A stretch of 64,000 nucleotides of DNA from Streptomyces sp. Root1304 (lineage in GTDB: Bacteria; Actinomycetota; Actinomycetes; Streptomycetales; Streptomycetaceae): the NCBI RefSeq assembly GCF_001426405.1, contig NZ_LMEP01000001.1, forward strand, positions 497,241 to 561,240. Direction: 5' to 3'. The position numbers and the translations under genes were made by a program. Shown piece by piece: positions 1 to 9,359 of this stretch (the first letter of the stretch is position 1; each line of letters opens with the position of its first letter). The notes under the pieces were generated by a model. It saw only the letters and a program-made list of their open reading frames with translations, was not told where the DNA came from and did not search any database.

Positions 1-1
1 A

Positions 2-190
2 CCGCATCCTCGGGTGCCGCTTCGTTCACCAGCACCCCAGTCCACCCTCCCTTCCCCCGCCCACGACGCCCTGGAGTTGGTCGTGGCCGAGCTTCCCAGC
101 AACGCCACCAGCCGGGCCCGATCTCGTGGAGGACGGACGCCTGCTGTTCGGGCCGCGCTGAAAGACTCAGGGCCTCGCTGCGGGCGCAGC
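2..190 (+). pseudogene. Possible relic of an RsbW-like ATPase regulator gene
   Basis: An open frame entering from the window edge reads ...AHDALELVVAELPSNATSRAR... before a stop near 190. The stretch ELVVAELPSNA resembles the N-box of HATPase_c anti-sigma-type ATP-binding proteins, which are abundant in Streptomyces and usually read ELVVSELxTNAxxHA. The His after the N-box and all later ATP-binding motifs (GxG boxes) are missing, so the gene looks decayed or frameshifted. The relationship is inferred from one short motif and could be chance. The upstream part lies outside the window. Confidence 0.3.
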
Positions 191-776
191 TAAACGGCGT
201 TTTAAGCAGTGGCACTTCATGAATCTGACGGCGTCGTGCACGGCTCCGCCGCCGTTAACCGTGCTGAACGGTCGCACAGAAAACGGCCGCACAGACCCGG
301 ATCTGCTCACCGAAGAAGTCGAAGGGCCACCGAAAGCTGCTGCTTGCGAGGCGCAGTTGGGTGGGGACATACATCCACTGGCGACGCAGACGTGCTTCGT
401 GGAACCGACAGAAGACGGCGGGCGTGCCAAGTGGAATGGATTCGGACCGGACCGCTTCCGTTCACACACTCTGACGCGCACCGCCGGGGAGGTTCTGCCC
501 GACACCGATCCACCCGTGCTACTCACGTTGCGGGCACAGGCGAAACTGGCCGAGGCCCGGGAAGCGTATCTGGACCTGATTTTATCTGGCGGGAACAGCG
601 ATCACTCGCCAGGGAGACGGCGACGTCCGGTGGAATCACTACCGCAGCGTCTCGCGGAGGCAGCTCTCGCGGCGCGCCTGCCAGACATCGAAGGGCGTGA
701 GCACTGCTCTCAGAGCCTGTCCGCTTCGTGCTGCGCACTCATAGCTGACAACTCCACCCACGTAAGAAGAAAAAGA
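191..776. other. Stretch without a recognisable gene
   Basis: About 590 bases upstream of the groEL terminator. A plus-strand open frame from 219 runs through the groEL terminator to 854. Its product is rich in Thr, Pro, Arg and Cys, resembles nothing I recognise, and has no good ribosome-binding site. A minus-strand frame at 167-526 is equally featureless. Base composition looks less biased than in the neighbouring genes. I see only degenerate or non-coding sequence here, possibly continuing the decayed fragment to the left. Confidence 0.4.
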
Positions 777-820
777 GGAAGGCCCCGCTCACATGCTGCT
801 GCGCGCGGGCAGGGCCTTCC
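777..820 (-). terminator. Intrinsic terminator of groES-groEL
   Basis: Stem GGAAGGCCC (777-785) pairs with GGGCCTTCC (812-820), with additional G-C pairing inside. Read on the minus strand it is followed by a T-rich run (TCTTTTTCTTCTT), the classical intrinsic terminator layout, 16 bases after the groEL stop. Confidence 0.85.
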
Positions 821-835
821 TCCGACCGTGCGACC

Positions 836-2473
<1,638 letters not shown>

Positions 2474-2599
2474 TCAGCCCTCTCGGAATCGGGGTGGAAC
2501 GAACCGCGCCCCGGGGCGCCTGGAAGGGGCCTCGGGGCGCAGCTCTAGAGCATCTGCTTCAGTGCTCGGGTACTTCAGGTACTTCGGTACGTCGGTGAA

Positions 2600-2908
2600 T
2601 TACTTCTCGACGATCGCGAGCACGTCGCGAGCCGAGAGGACGAGGTACTCCTCGCCGTTGTACTTCACCTCGGTGCCGCCGTACTTGCTGTACAGCACGA
2701 TGTCGCCGGTCTTGACGTCGAGCGGCAGACGCTCGCCGTTCTCGAAGCGACCCGGGCCCACGGCCAGGACGACGCCCTCCTGGGGCTTCTCCTTCGCCGT
2801 GTCCGGGATGACCAGGCCAGAGGCGGTGGTCTGCTCGGCGTCGAGCGGCTGGACCACAATGCGGTCCTCGAGCGGCTTGATGGCAACCTTGGAGCTGGTG
2901 GTCGTCAC
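2600..2908 (-). CDS. groES: Co-chaperonin GroES
   Basis: A 102-aa Hsp10 that forms the heptameric lid of the GroEL chamber in the cytoplasm. The sequence has the usual [22 protein letters not shown] start, the mobile-loop region and the [26 protein letters not shown] ending. Length is normal for the family. The start is GTG at 2908, behind a strong GGGGGAGGT ribosome-binding site. It is the first gene of a two-gene operon with groEL1. The leader is about 100 bases and contains the second CIRCE element, so repression is probably by HrcA binding DNA at the promoter. Confidence 0.97.
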   Translation of the reverse strand: MTTTSSKVAIKPLEDRIVVQPLDAEQTTASGLVIPDTAKEKPQEGVVLAVGPGRFENGERLPLDVKTGDIVLYSKYGGTEVKYNGEEYLVLSARDVLAIVEK

Positions 2909-3005
2909 GATCCGACCTCCCCCTTCGGAGATCTCGGGGTTAACTGTCTGAGGTGGCGACCAGGTGGATCCGTCGTCGCGGGTGCCGGACCTGCCCGTCG
3001 CTGTG

Positions 3006-3032
3006 TTGGCACTCTCCAGTGGGGAGTGCCAG
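3006..3032 (-). promoter_or_regulatory. CIRCE operator, downstream copy
   Basis: TTGGCACTC-N9-GAGTGCCAG on the plus strand, close to the CIRCE consensus TTAGCACTC-N9-GAGTGCTAA bound by the heat-shock repressor HrcA. It lies at or just downstream of the predicted groES transcription start. Confidence 0.88.
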
Positions 3033-3037
3033 AGCCG

Positions 3038-3067
3038 AGACTATGACCGCGATTAGCACTCGGTCAA
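3038..3067 (-). promoter_or_regulatory. groES-groEL1 promoter
   Basis: On the minus strand TTGACC (3067-3062) is separated by 18 bases from TAGTCT (3043-3038), a good match to the principal sigma factor (HrdB) consensus. The -35 box lies inside the upstream CIRCE element, so HrcA binding would occlude the polymerase. Confidence 0.75.
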
Positions 3068-3079
3068 GCGGAGTGCCAA
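3053..3079 (-). promoter_or_regulatory. CIRCE operator, upstream copy
   Basis: TTAGCACTC-N9-GAGTGCCAA, differing from the CIRCE consensus at one position. It overlaps the -35 region of the groES promoter. Its plus-strand half is a perfect consensus half site. Confidence 0.92.
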
Positions 3080-3083
3080 TTCC

Positions 3084-3377
3084 TCACTCCGTGGCGGTCC
3101 GCACCGCCCCCGAGTCCCGGCCGGCGCCCGTCCGTTCCACCCCGTCCCGGCCCGCCCGTTCCGCTCGTTCCCGGGCGGTGCCGGCCCGTTCCACCCCGTC
3201 GTGCCCGGTGCCGACCTGTTCCGCCGCCTTCCGGCCGAGCCGCTCGATCGAGTCCACGGCCGAGGCACAGCCGGTGAGACCGGCCAGGGCGCCGGCGAGC
3301 AGCAGGACGGCGAGGGGCCGGCGCGCCCGCGCGCGGTTCACCCGTGGCCCCGGGCGGCCGGGTCGCGCTCGGCTCAC
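3084..3377 (-). CDS. Small lipoprotein coupled to polysaccharide deacetylase
   Basis: A 97-aa predicted lipoprotein of unknown function. An Arg-rich N-terminus leads into a hydrophobic segment (PLAVLLLAGALAGLTGC) ending in a clear LTGC lipobox. The mature part is only about 60 residues, polar, rich in Arg, Glu and Gly, with repeated ERAxR-like stretches. The GTG at 3377 overlaps the deacetylase stop as GTGA and has GAGGA just upstream, which suggests translational coupling; an alternative GTG lies at 3341. The gene ends five bases before the CIRCE site, so it sits back to back with the groES regulatory region. It was missed by simple frame inspection because the same frame runs on inside the upstream gene. 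Confidence 0.7.
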   Translation of the reverse strand: MSRARPGRPGPRVNRARARRPLAVLLLAGALAGLTGCASAVDSIERLGRKAAEQVGTGHDGVERAGTARERAERAGRDGVERTGAGRDSGAVRTATE

Positions 3378-4297
3378 ACGTAGTCCTCGAGCTTGGCGAC
3401 CGCGTACCCCTTGGCCGTGATCACGTTCATCACCCTGCGGATCATGTCCGGCATCGTGCCCTTCCAGTCCTCCTTGCCCCGGAAGTGGGTGAGCACGATG
3501 TCGCCGGGGTGCAGGTCCCGGTCCCACTCGCGCCACTCCATGTGGTCGGGGAAGGCCTCGGAGGCCCACAGCGGGACGGCCTTGACGCCGCAGGACTTCG
3601 CGGCGCGCAGGGTGTCCTCGTTGTAGTTGCCGTACGGGGGACGGAAGAGCGGCGGCCGCTTGCCGAAGCGCTTCTCGATGACGTCCTGCATGCCGCAGAT
3701 CTCGCGCTTCTGCTCGCCGTACGACAGTCCGGGCAGGTAGCGGTGGTTGAGGGTGTGGTTGTTCAGGGCGATCCCGCCCGGCTGCGACTTCTGCATGCGG
3801 GCGAAGTAGGCGTAGTCGTCCTTGACGACGTAGTCGCTGAGGAAGGCGCTGTACGGGATCCTGAGCTCGTTCATCATCCGCAGCAGCGCGGGGTCCTTCT
3901 CCGCGCCGTCGTCGATCGTCAGGAACACGACCTTCTGCTTGGTCGGCACGGTGGTGAAGACCGGCGGCAGGCCTTCGCCGTCCGTCTCGAAGCCCTTGCG
4001 GGTGGTGATCCTCGGCTTGACGGCGGGCGGGGCGGGCGCTTCGAGCGGGGGCCGGGCCAGGCCCCACTTCTTGGCGGCGAGGACGCGGGCGGCGCGCTGC
4101 TGGCGGACCTTCTCGACGTACGCGGTGAGCGCGCCGGCGGCACCCTGCCCCTGGGCCTGCTGCCCGGCGGCGGGTGCGGGCGCGCCGCCGGCCGGCTCGG
4201 TGCCCGCGGAGCAGGCCGTGGCGGCGGAGGCGAGGGCGGCGAAGGCGAGCGCCGCCCCGAGCGCCCGAGAGGAACGGTGCACACCTTTTGCCATCAT
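3374..4297 (-). CDS. Lipoprotein polysaccharide deacetylase (NodB family), copy 1
   Basis: A 307-aa secreted lipoprotein of the carbohydrate esterase 4/NodB family, which removes N-acetyl groups from cell-wall or extracellular polysaccharide. Residues 1-28 form a signal peptide with a lipobox-like ATAC at Cys29, followed by an Ala/Gly/Pro/Gln-rich linker. The NodB domain starts near 120, with TIDDGAEK (catalytic and metal Asp) near 127, the metal motif HTLNH near 183, RPPYGNYN near 220 and a GDIVLTHF motif near the C-terminus. Two ATG codons are adjacent; AAAGGA lies upstream. It is divergent from the methyltransferase gene. A close paralogue lies at 8156-9055. The actual substrate cannot be deduced. 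Confidence 0.88.
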   Translation of the reverse strand: MMAKGVHRSSRALGAALAFAALASAATACSAGTEPAGGAPAPAAGQQAQGQGAAGALTAYVEKVRQQRAARVLAAKKWGLARPPLEAPAPPAVKPRITTRKGFETDGEGLPPVFTTVPTKQKVVFLTIDDGAEKDPALLRMMNELRIPYSAFLSDYVVKDDYAYFARMQKSQPGGIALNNHTLNHRYLPGLSYGEQKREICGMQDVIEKRFGKRPPLFRPPYGNYNEDTLRAAKSCGVKAVPLWASEAFPDHMEWREWDRDLHPGDIVLTHFRGKEDWKGTMPDMIRRVMNVITAKGYAVAKLEDYV

Positions 4298-4423
4298 CTG
4301 GTCCTTTTGTCGTACGAGCGGTATGGCGCCGCATCCTGTCAGCGCGGAAGCCCTTCCGGGCCACGACACCGCCGTACCGCCGCCACCGTCCCCCGGCCGG
4401 CCCACACCGCCGCAGGGCCCACA

Positions 4424-5608
4424 ATGGGACGGGTGACCGACCTCGCCTCCTTCGCCTCCCTGCTCGGCCCCGAGGGCCAGACCCTGCTGGCCGCGCTGCG
4501 CGACCACGACCCCGCCCAGGAGCTGGCGGTCGTCTCCCGGCTGCGCCGCGACCACCCCGCCGAGCTGGTCACGGCGGCCGTCGGCCAGGCCCGGCTGCGG
4601 CAGCGGGCGGTGGCGAAGTTCGGCACGGAGGACGCGTACCGGATGTACTTCACGCCCAACGGCGTCGAGCAGTCGACCCGCGCCTCCGTCGGCGCCTACC
4701 GGGCGGCCCGCCTCAAGGCGCTCGGCGTCCGGAGCGTCGCGGACCTCTGCTCCGGCATCGGCGGCGACGCCCTCGCCCTCGCCCGCGCCGGGATCTCCGT
4801 CCTCGCCGTCGACCGCGACCCGCTGACCGCCGAGGCGGCCCGCGCCAACGCCGAGGCTCTCGGCCTCGCGGAGCTGATCGAGGTGCGCTGCGCGGACGTC
4901 ACCGAGATCGACACCACCCCGTACGACGCGGTCTTCGTCGACCCGGCGCGGCGCGGCGGCCGGGGCCGGATCTTCGACCCGGAGGCCTACTCGCCGCCGC
5001 TCTCCTGGGCGGTCGAAGCGGCCCGCAAGGCCCCGCACGCGGCCCTGAAGGTGGCCCCCGGCATCCCCCACGAGGCGGTCCCCGAGGACGCCGAGGCCGA
5101 GTGGATCTCGGACGGCGGGGACGTCAAGGAGGCCGTGCTCTGGTTCGGTACGCGGCCGGGCGCGCGCCGCGCCACCCTGCTCCCCTCGGGGGCGGGACTC
5201 GTCGGCCGTGGCCTCCCCGACCCGGCGGTCCGCCCGGTCGGGCGCTACCTCTACGAGCCGGACGGCGCGGTCATCCGCGCGCATCTGGTCGCGGAGGTCG
5301 CGGAGGAGCTGGACGGCGGTCTGATCGACGCCACGATCGCGTACGTCACGGCCGACGCCCTCGTCCCCACCCCGTACGCCGCCGCCTACGAGATCACCGA
5401 CGAACTCCCCTTCAACCTCAAGAAGCTGAAGGCGCTGCTGCGGGAGCGGGAGGTCGGCACGCTGACGGTGAAGAAGCGCGGCTCGGCGGTGGAACCCGAG
5501 GAGATCCGCCGCAAGGTGAAGCCGAAGGGCCCCCACGCGGCGACGGTGCTCCTCACCCGGGTGGCGGGCGCGCCGACGATGCTGATCGGGCGGCCGGCGA
5601 AGGCCTAG
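4424..5608 (+). CDS. THUMP-like class I SAM-dependent methyltransferase
   Basis: A 394-aa protein with a Rossmann methyltransferase fold and a C-terminal THUMP-like domain, a combination seen in putative RNA methyltransferases of actinobacteria. The SAM-binding motif VADLCSGIGGDALALA is near residue 110, an acidic loop VDRD follows, and DAVFVDPARRGGRGRIFDP near 170 supplies a DPAR motif IV. The basic C-terminus (KLKALLREREVGTLTVKKRG) fits RNA binding. I use the ATG at 4424 with AGGG upstream; the GTG at 4433 is equally possible. It is transcribed alone on the plus strand and ends in a 10-bp hairpin that overlaps the stop. The RNA target is unknown. Confidence 0.82.
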   Translation: MGRVTDLASFASLLGPEGQTLLAALRDHDPAQELAVVSRLRRDHPAELVTAAVGQARLRQRAVAKFGTEDAYRMYFTPNGVEQSTRASVGAYRAARLKALGVRSVADLCSGIGGDALALARAGISVLAVDRDPLTAEAARANAEALGLAELIEVRCADVTEIDTTPYDAVFVDPARRGGRGRIFDPEAYSPPLSWAVEAARKAPHAALKVAPGIPHEAVPEDAEAEWISDGGDVKEAVLWFGTRPGARRATLLPSGAGLVGRGLPDPAVRPVGRYLYEPDGAVIRAHLVAEVAEELDGGLIDATIAYVTADALVPTPYAAAYEITDELPFNLKKLKALLREREVGTLTVKKRGSAVEPEEIRRKVKPKGPHAATVLLTRVAGAPTMLIGRPAKA

Positions 5609-5630
5609 GGGCCTGTCGTCACAGGCCCCT
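5607..5630. terminator. Hairpin terminator after the methyltransferase gene
   Basis: AGGGGCCTGT (5607-5616), CGTC loop, ACAGGCCCCT (5621-5630): a perfect 10-bp stem overlapping the TAG stop. There is no T-run. Because the downstream gene is convergent it may act in both directions. Confidence 0.7.
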
Positions 5631-5652
5631 GGGCCGGGTCCGGGGAGGTCCC

Positions 5653-6306
5653 CTACGGAGTCCCCTGGGAGGTCCTCCCGGCGAAGCGCCCTCCGCCGGT
5701 CAGGCGGACCGCGAAGCGGTAGTGGCCGAAGGCCTTCGCCAGGCCGGTCAGGCCGGTGATCCAGAGGATCAGGGCGACGCCCATGCCGTAGACGACGAGG
5801 CCGTACCCGTCGTCGCGGCTCACGCCCGCCGGGACCGCGAAGCCCAGCCAGAGGCCGGTTCCGCACAGCGCGAAGGACAGCAGGAACCAGGCGGCGCTGA
5901 GGACGGGGGCGCGCAGCCGGGCGTCCGTCGGGGCGTGCCGGTCGAGGGCCGCCCACTGGGCGAGTCGCTCCCGGACGGTCCGGTCGCGCCGCAGGCTGCG
6001 GATCGTCAGCCACACGGCCGGGGCGAAGACCCCGAGGCCGAAGAACGCCGAGATGATCCCGAACATCACCATGAACGGGTCGGGCAGGGGCGCTCCGGCC
6101 GCGATGACCAGGAGGCCGATCATCGACCAGCCCAGTTCGAGCAGGAGGAACCAGAGCAGGAACAGCGCGAGCCGCCCGCCGCCGAGCAGCCGCCGGCCGA
6201 GCTCGTCCAGTGCCAGCGCCCGGTCGGCGAGCCGCGCGTCGCGGTCGGGCCAGCTCCGGAGTGCGGCGGGCGGGGGCGGCGGAGGGAGCGGAGTACGCGG
6301 GGACAT
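5653..6306 (-). CDS. Membrane protein of unknown function, four TM segments
   Basis: A 217-aa protein beginning MSPRTPLPPPPPPAALRSWP: a cytosolic proline tract, then four predicted membrane segments at roughly 46-70, 79-102, 135-158 and 168-190. They form two hairpin pairs separated by a charged loop (RSLRRDRTVRERLAQWAALDRHAP). The last 25 residues are basic and glycine-rich. I do not recognise a family or catalytic motif. The ATG at 6306 is chosen because the protein's hydrophobic plan starts here; the Shine-Dalgarno is weak, and an upstream start at 6348 would add 14 residues. It follows the sigma factor gene in the same direction with a 49-base gap, so co-transcription is possible. Confidence 0.65.
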   Translation of the reverse strand: MSPRTPLPPPPPPAALRSWPDRDARLADRALALDELGRRLLGGGRLALFLLWFLLLELGWSMIGLLVIAAGAPLPDPFMVMFGIISAFFGLGVFAPAVWLTIRSLRRDRTVRERLAQWAALDRHAPTDARLRAPVLSAAWFLLSFALCGTGLWLGFAVPAGVSRDDGYGLVVYGMGVALILWITGLTGLAKAFGHYRFAVRLTGGGRFAGRTSQGTP

Positions 6307-6355
6307 GCCAAGAACCCTAGGGCCTGCCCTACAGACCCTGGTCGTCACGTCCTCG

Positions 6356-7627
6356 TCAAGAGCCTCCGGGCTCCCCCGCCTTCGCCCGCAGCAGCGCCCG
6401 CTCGCTCTCGTTGCGGGTGAGGGCCGCCGCCCGTTCGAACTCCGCGCGGGCCTCCTCCGTACGCCCCAGCCGGGCCAGCAGGTCGCCGCGCACGCTCGGC
6501 AGCAAGTGGTAGCGCGCCAGGGCCGGTTCGGCGGCGAGGGCGTCGACCAGGGGCAGCGCCGCCGCCGGGCCCTCCGCCATCGACACGGCGACCGCGCGGT
6601 TCAACTCGACGACCGGGGACGGCGCGAGGACGCCGAGCCGGCCGTAGAGCGCGGCGATCGTCGCCCAGTCGGTCTCCTCGTACGAGGCGGCCCGCGCGTG
6701 GCAGGCGGCGATGGCGGCCTGGAGGGCGTACGGACCGTACGAGCGCCCGTCCCCGGCCCGCGCCAGGGCGGCGTACCCGCGCCGGATGAGCAGCCCGTTC
6801 CAGCGGCGCCGGTCCTGCGCGGCGAGCAGCACCGGCCGCCCGTCGGGCCCGGTCCTGGCCGCCGTCCGGGAGGCCTGGAGCTCCAGCAGGGCGGCCAGGC
6901 CCTGCGCCTCGCCCTCCTGCGGCACGAGCGCGGCGAGGACCCGGGCCAGCCGCAGCGCGTCCTCGCAGAGGCCGGGCCGCAGCAGGTCGTCGCCGGCGGT
7001 CGCCGCGTACCCCTCGTTGAAGATCAGGTAGACGACTTCGAGGACGGACCCGAGGCGGGCCGCCCGGTCCTCCCCGTACGGCACCTCGAACTCCACGCCG
7101 GCCTTCGCGAGGGTCCGCTTCGCGCGGGTGATCCGCGCCGCGACGGTCGCCTCCGGGGCGAGGAAGGCGCGGGCGATCTCGTCCGTGCGGAGCCCGCCGA
7201 CGAGCCGGAGGGTCAGCGCCGCCCGCGCCTCGGCGGAGAGCACCGGGTGGCAGGTGGTGAAGACGAGCCGCAGCACGTCGTCGTCGATGTCGTCGGGTCC
7301 CGGCGGCTCCGGGTCGTACGACTCCTCCGTGAGGGTCCTGCCGACCTCGGCGAGCTTCCGCGCGTACGTCTCGCGGCGCCGTACGAGGTCGACGGCGCGG
7401 TGCTTGGCGGTGGCCGTCAGCCACGCGCCGGGCCGCTCGGGGACCCCGGTCCGCGGCCACTGCTCCAGGGCGGCGACCAGGGCGTCCTGCGCGATCTCCT
7501 CGGCGATGCCGAGGTCGCGGACGATGCGCGCCGCGGTGGCGACGATCCGCGGGGACTCCATGCGGAAGACCGTGTCGAGGGTGCTCTCCACCGCGTTCTC
7601 CACCGCGTCGGTGCCGTGTGCCGTCAC
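6356..7627 (-). CDS. ECF sigma factor, ECF42-type with C-terminal extension (pair 1)
   Basis: A 423-aa sigma-70-family regulator. Region 2 lies at about residues 15-85 (EIAQDALVAALEQWP and AWLTATAKHRAVDLVRRRE), region 4 at about 120-185 (LRLVGGLRTDEIARAFLAPEATVAARITRAKRTL). An extension of about 230 residues with the VVYLIFNEGYAAT motif and TPR-like helices follows. That architecture plus an adjacent DGPF gene defines the ECF42 group, where the extension is needed for activity and replaces a classical anti-sigma factor. GTG start at 7627 with GAGG upstream. It lies 64 bases after the DGPF gene in one operon, whose promoter carries a TGTCGA-N17-CGAC motif, suggesting autoregulation. The signal is unknown. 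A second pair is at 45636-47245. Confidence 0.9.
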   Translation of the reverse strand: MTAHGTDAVENAVESTLDTVFRMESPRIVATAARIVRDLGIAEEIAQDALVAALEQWPRTGVPERPGAWLTATAKHRAVDLVRRRETYARKLAEVGRTLTEESYDPEPPGPDDIDDDVLRLVFTTCHPVLSAEARAALTLRLVGGLRTDEIARAFLAPEATVAARITRAKRTLAKAGVEFEVPYGEDRAARLGSVLEVVYLIFNEGYAATAGDDLLRPGLCEDALRLARVLAALVPQEGEAQGLAALLELQASRTAARTGPDGRPVLLAAQDRRRWNGLLIRRGYAALARAGDGRSYGPYALQAAIAACHARAASYEETDWATIAALYGRLGVLAPSPVVELNRAVAVSMAEGPAAALPLVDALAAEPALARYHLLPSVRGDLLARLGRTEEARAEFERAAALTRNESERALLRAKAGEPGGS

Positions 7628-7691
7628 ACCTCACATGACAGCACACGGCGCCGACAACGGACGGGCGCCGGGAGCGGCGGCGGGCGGCGTC

Positions 7692-8057
7692 TCAGGCCCC
7701 CGGCATCTCCTCGACCTCGCGGACCTCCAGGCCCACCGTCCAGTGCGGCGGGTGCACCGCGAGGAAGCGCTTGGACCACTCCATCGCCTCGGCCATGTCC
7801 TTGCACTGCATCATCGCGTAGCCGCCGACGACCTCCTTGGTCTCGGTGAACGGCCCGTCCGTGTACGACAGCTTCCCGTCCGACCAGGTGATCCGGGTCG
7901 CCTCGGCGGTCGGCTTGAGGCCCGCCGTGTCCAGCATGACGCCGGCCTTGGTGATCTCCTCGAAGAGCGCGCCCATGCGCTCCTCGAAGCCGGGGTCGGC
8001 GTCCGCCATGTCGATGGTGTTCTCCTCGATGCGGACCAGGGTCAGGTAGCGGGGCAT
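7692..8057 (-). CDS. DGPF/YCII-family protein (pair 1)
   Basis: A 121-aa cytoplasmic protein of the YCII-related DGPF family, a dimeric alpha-beta barrel fold. The name-giving motif is visible as LSYTDGPFTETKEVVGGYAM near residue 70. Start MPRYLTLVRIEENTIDMADA at an ATG behind GAGGAG. In the ECF42 group DGPF proteins are the main regulon members and are encoded directly beside their sigma factor, as here. Their biochemical role is not established. The gene is first in the operon and is preceded by a predicted ECF42 promoter. Confidence 0.9.
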   Translation of the reverse strand: MPRYLTLVRIEENTIDMADADPGFEERMGALFEEITKAGVMLDTAGLKPTAEATRITWSDGKLSYTDGPFTETKEVVGGYAMMQCKDMAEAMEWSKRFLAVHPPHWTVGLEVREVEEMPGA

Positions 8058-8110
8058 GGTGACTCCTCGCGGGTGCGGTGGCGGGGCCGTTCCCCGCCTC
8101 TCACTCATAC

Positions 8111-8137
8111 GTCGAACGGGCCCCTCCCGCATCGACA
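8111..8137 (-). promoter_or_regulatory. Predicted ECF42 promoter of DGPF/sigma pair 1
   Basis: On the minus strand TGTCGA (8137-8132), a 17-base spacer and CGAC (8114-8111), 54 bases before the DGPF ATG. The identical motif and spacing occurs in front of the second pair (47298-47324). Form and location fit what is known of ECF42 target promoters, but the assignment is inferred from sequence. Confidence 0.75.
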
Positions 8138-8155
8138 CCGCGCCCGGGGGATTTC

Positions 8156-9055
8156 TCAGACGTAGTCCTCCAGGCGGGCCACGGTGAAGCCCTGCTCCTG
8201 GATGCGGCGCAGCATCGTCGCCGTCATCTCGGTCATCGTCCGGCCCTTGAGCTCGGACGGGCCGCGGAAGTGGGCCAGGATGATGTCGCCGGGGCGCAGC
8301 TTCCGGTCGCCGCGCTGGTACTGCATGTTCTTGATCTGCATGGACTCGCGCCAGAGCACGATCGCGTCCACGCCGCACTCCCCGGCCGCCGCGCGCGTGG
8401 CCTCGTTCCAGTTGCCGTAGGGCGGGCGGAAGAGGCGCGGGGTCGTGCCGTACCGCTGTGTCAGCCTGTCCCGCTGGCCGCAGATCTCCCGGCGCTGGGC
8501 GTCCTGGGAGAGCGTGGGCAGGTCGGGGTGGGTGAGGGTGTGGTTGGCGAGGCCGTGGCCCTGGGCGACGAGCGGGGCGAAGTACGGGTAGTCGGCGCGG
8601 ATGGCCGCGTCGGTGAGGAACATCGTGACCGGGACCTTGAGGTCCTTCATCATCGTCACGAACGCGGGGTCCTTCTCCGCCCCGTCGTCGATCGTGATGA
8701 AGACGATCTTCTCGGTGGTGGGGATCTCGCTGATCACGGGCACGGGACCGCCGGGCTTGCGGACCACCGGCTTGACGGCGGGCGGGGCGGGCGGCGGCGG
8801 GAAGGGCTTGAGCCCCCACTTCCGGTACGCGGCGGCAGCGGCGGCCCTGGCCGCACCGGGCGCCCCGGCGGCCTCACGCGCTCCGGCGCCCCCGTCGGCT
8901 CCGGCTTCCCCGGCTTCCCCGGCTTCCCCGCTTCCGGTGGAGGGACCGACCTTCTCCGCGGGAGCGGCGGGACCGGCGGGGCCCTCGGCCGCGCAGCCAG
9001 TCACCAGCAGGGCGGCGGCGGTGAGGGCCGCCCAGAGCGCGATCGTCTTCTTCAC
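8156..9055 (-). CDS. Lipoprotein polysaccharide deacetylase (NodB family), copy 2
   Basis: A 299-aa carbohydrate esterase 4 lipoprotein closely related to the one at 3374-4297. Signal peptide MKKTIALWAALTAAALLVTGC gives a good lipobox (LVTGC, Cys21). A Gly/Ala/Glu-rich linker with GEAGEAGEAG repeats runs to about residue 75. The NodB domain shows TIDDGAEK near 121, metal motif HTLTH near 170, RPPYGNWN near 211 and GDIILAHFRG near 260, and ends RLEDYV like the paralogue (KLEDYV). The first codon is GTG with no strong Shine-Dalgarno. It stands alone between the DGPF operon and the tsaD gene group, all in the same direction. The polymer acted on is unknown. Confidence 0.87.
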   Translation of the reverse strand: MKKTIALWAALTAAALLVTGCAAEGPAGPAAPAEKVGPSTGSGEAGEAGEAGADGGAGAREAAGAPGAARAAAAAAYRKWGLKPFPPPPAPPAVKPVVRKPGGPVPVISEIPTTEKIVFITIDDGAEKDPAFVTMMKDLKVPVTMFLTDAAIRADYPYFAPLVAQGHGLANHTLTHPDLPTLSQDAQRREICGQRDRLTQRYGTTPRLFRPPYGNWNEATRAAAGECGVDAIVLWRESMQIKNMQYQRGDRKLRPGDIILAHFRGPSELKGRTMTEMTATMLRRIQEQGFTVARLEDYV

Positions 9056-9101
9056 GCATGGTGGGATGCCCGGCCCGTCCGAAAGGTTGCTCGATACTCG
9101 A

Positions 9102-9359
9102 CTATTCGACCGATTCGAAGCGCCAGCGGTGGACCGGCCGGGTGATCAGCTCCGCGTCCGGCTCGGGCAGCTCCGGCAGTTCCGCGTCGAGGGCCGCCGC
9201 CTCCCACCAGGTGAGGACGAGGACCCGGTCCCCCGGCGCCCGGAACAGCTCCCGGCGCAGCGGCTCGCGCGCGAGGACCTGGGCCCTGGCCCACTCCAGG
9301 AGCTCGGCGCCGCGCCCCTGCGCGGCCCGCGCCTCCCACATGAGGGTCACGGTCGTCAC
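9102..9359 (-). CDS. Small conserved protein coupled to tsaD (ABM-like)
   Basis: An 85-aa protein starting at GTG 9359, which overlaps the tsaD stop as GTGA, so translation is probably coupled. It reads [20 protein letters not shown], then [25 protein letters not shown], and [10 protein letters not shown], ending [14 protein letters not shown]. The beta-alpha-beta-beta layout, with a strand, an amphipathic helix and paired strands with Trp, is like the antibiotic-biosynthesis-monooxygenase dimeric fold, but I see no catalytic motif. A longer frame reaches upstream into tsaD and is not used. The function is unknown; its place in the tsaB-rimI-tsaD operon hints at a link with translation or is only positional. 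Confidence 0.7.
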   Translation of the reverse strand: MTTVTLMWEARAAQGRGAELLEWARAQVLAREPLRRELFRAPGDRVLVLTWWEAAALDAELPELPEPDAELITRPVHRWRFESVE

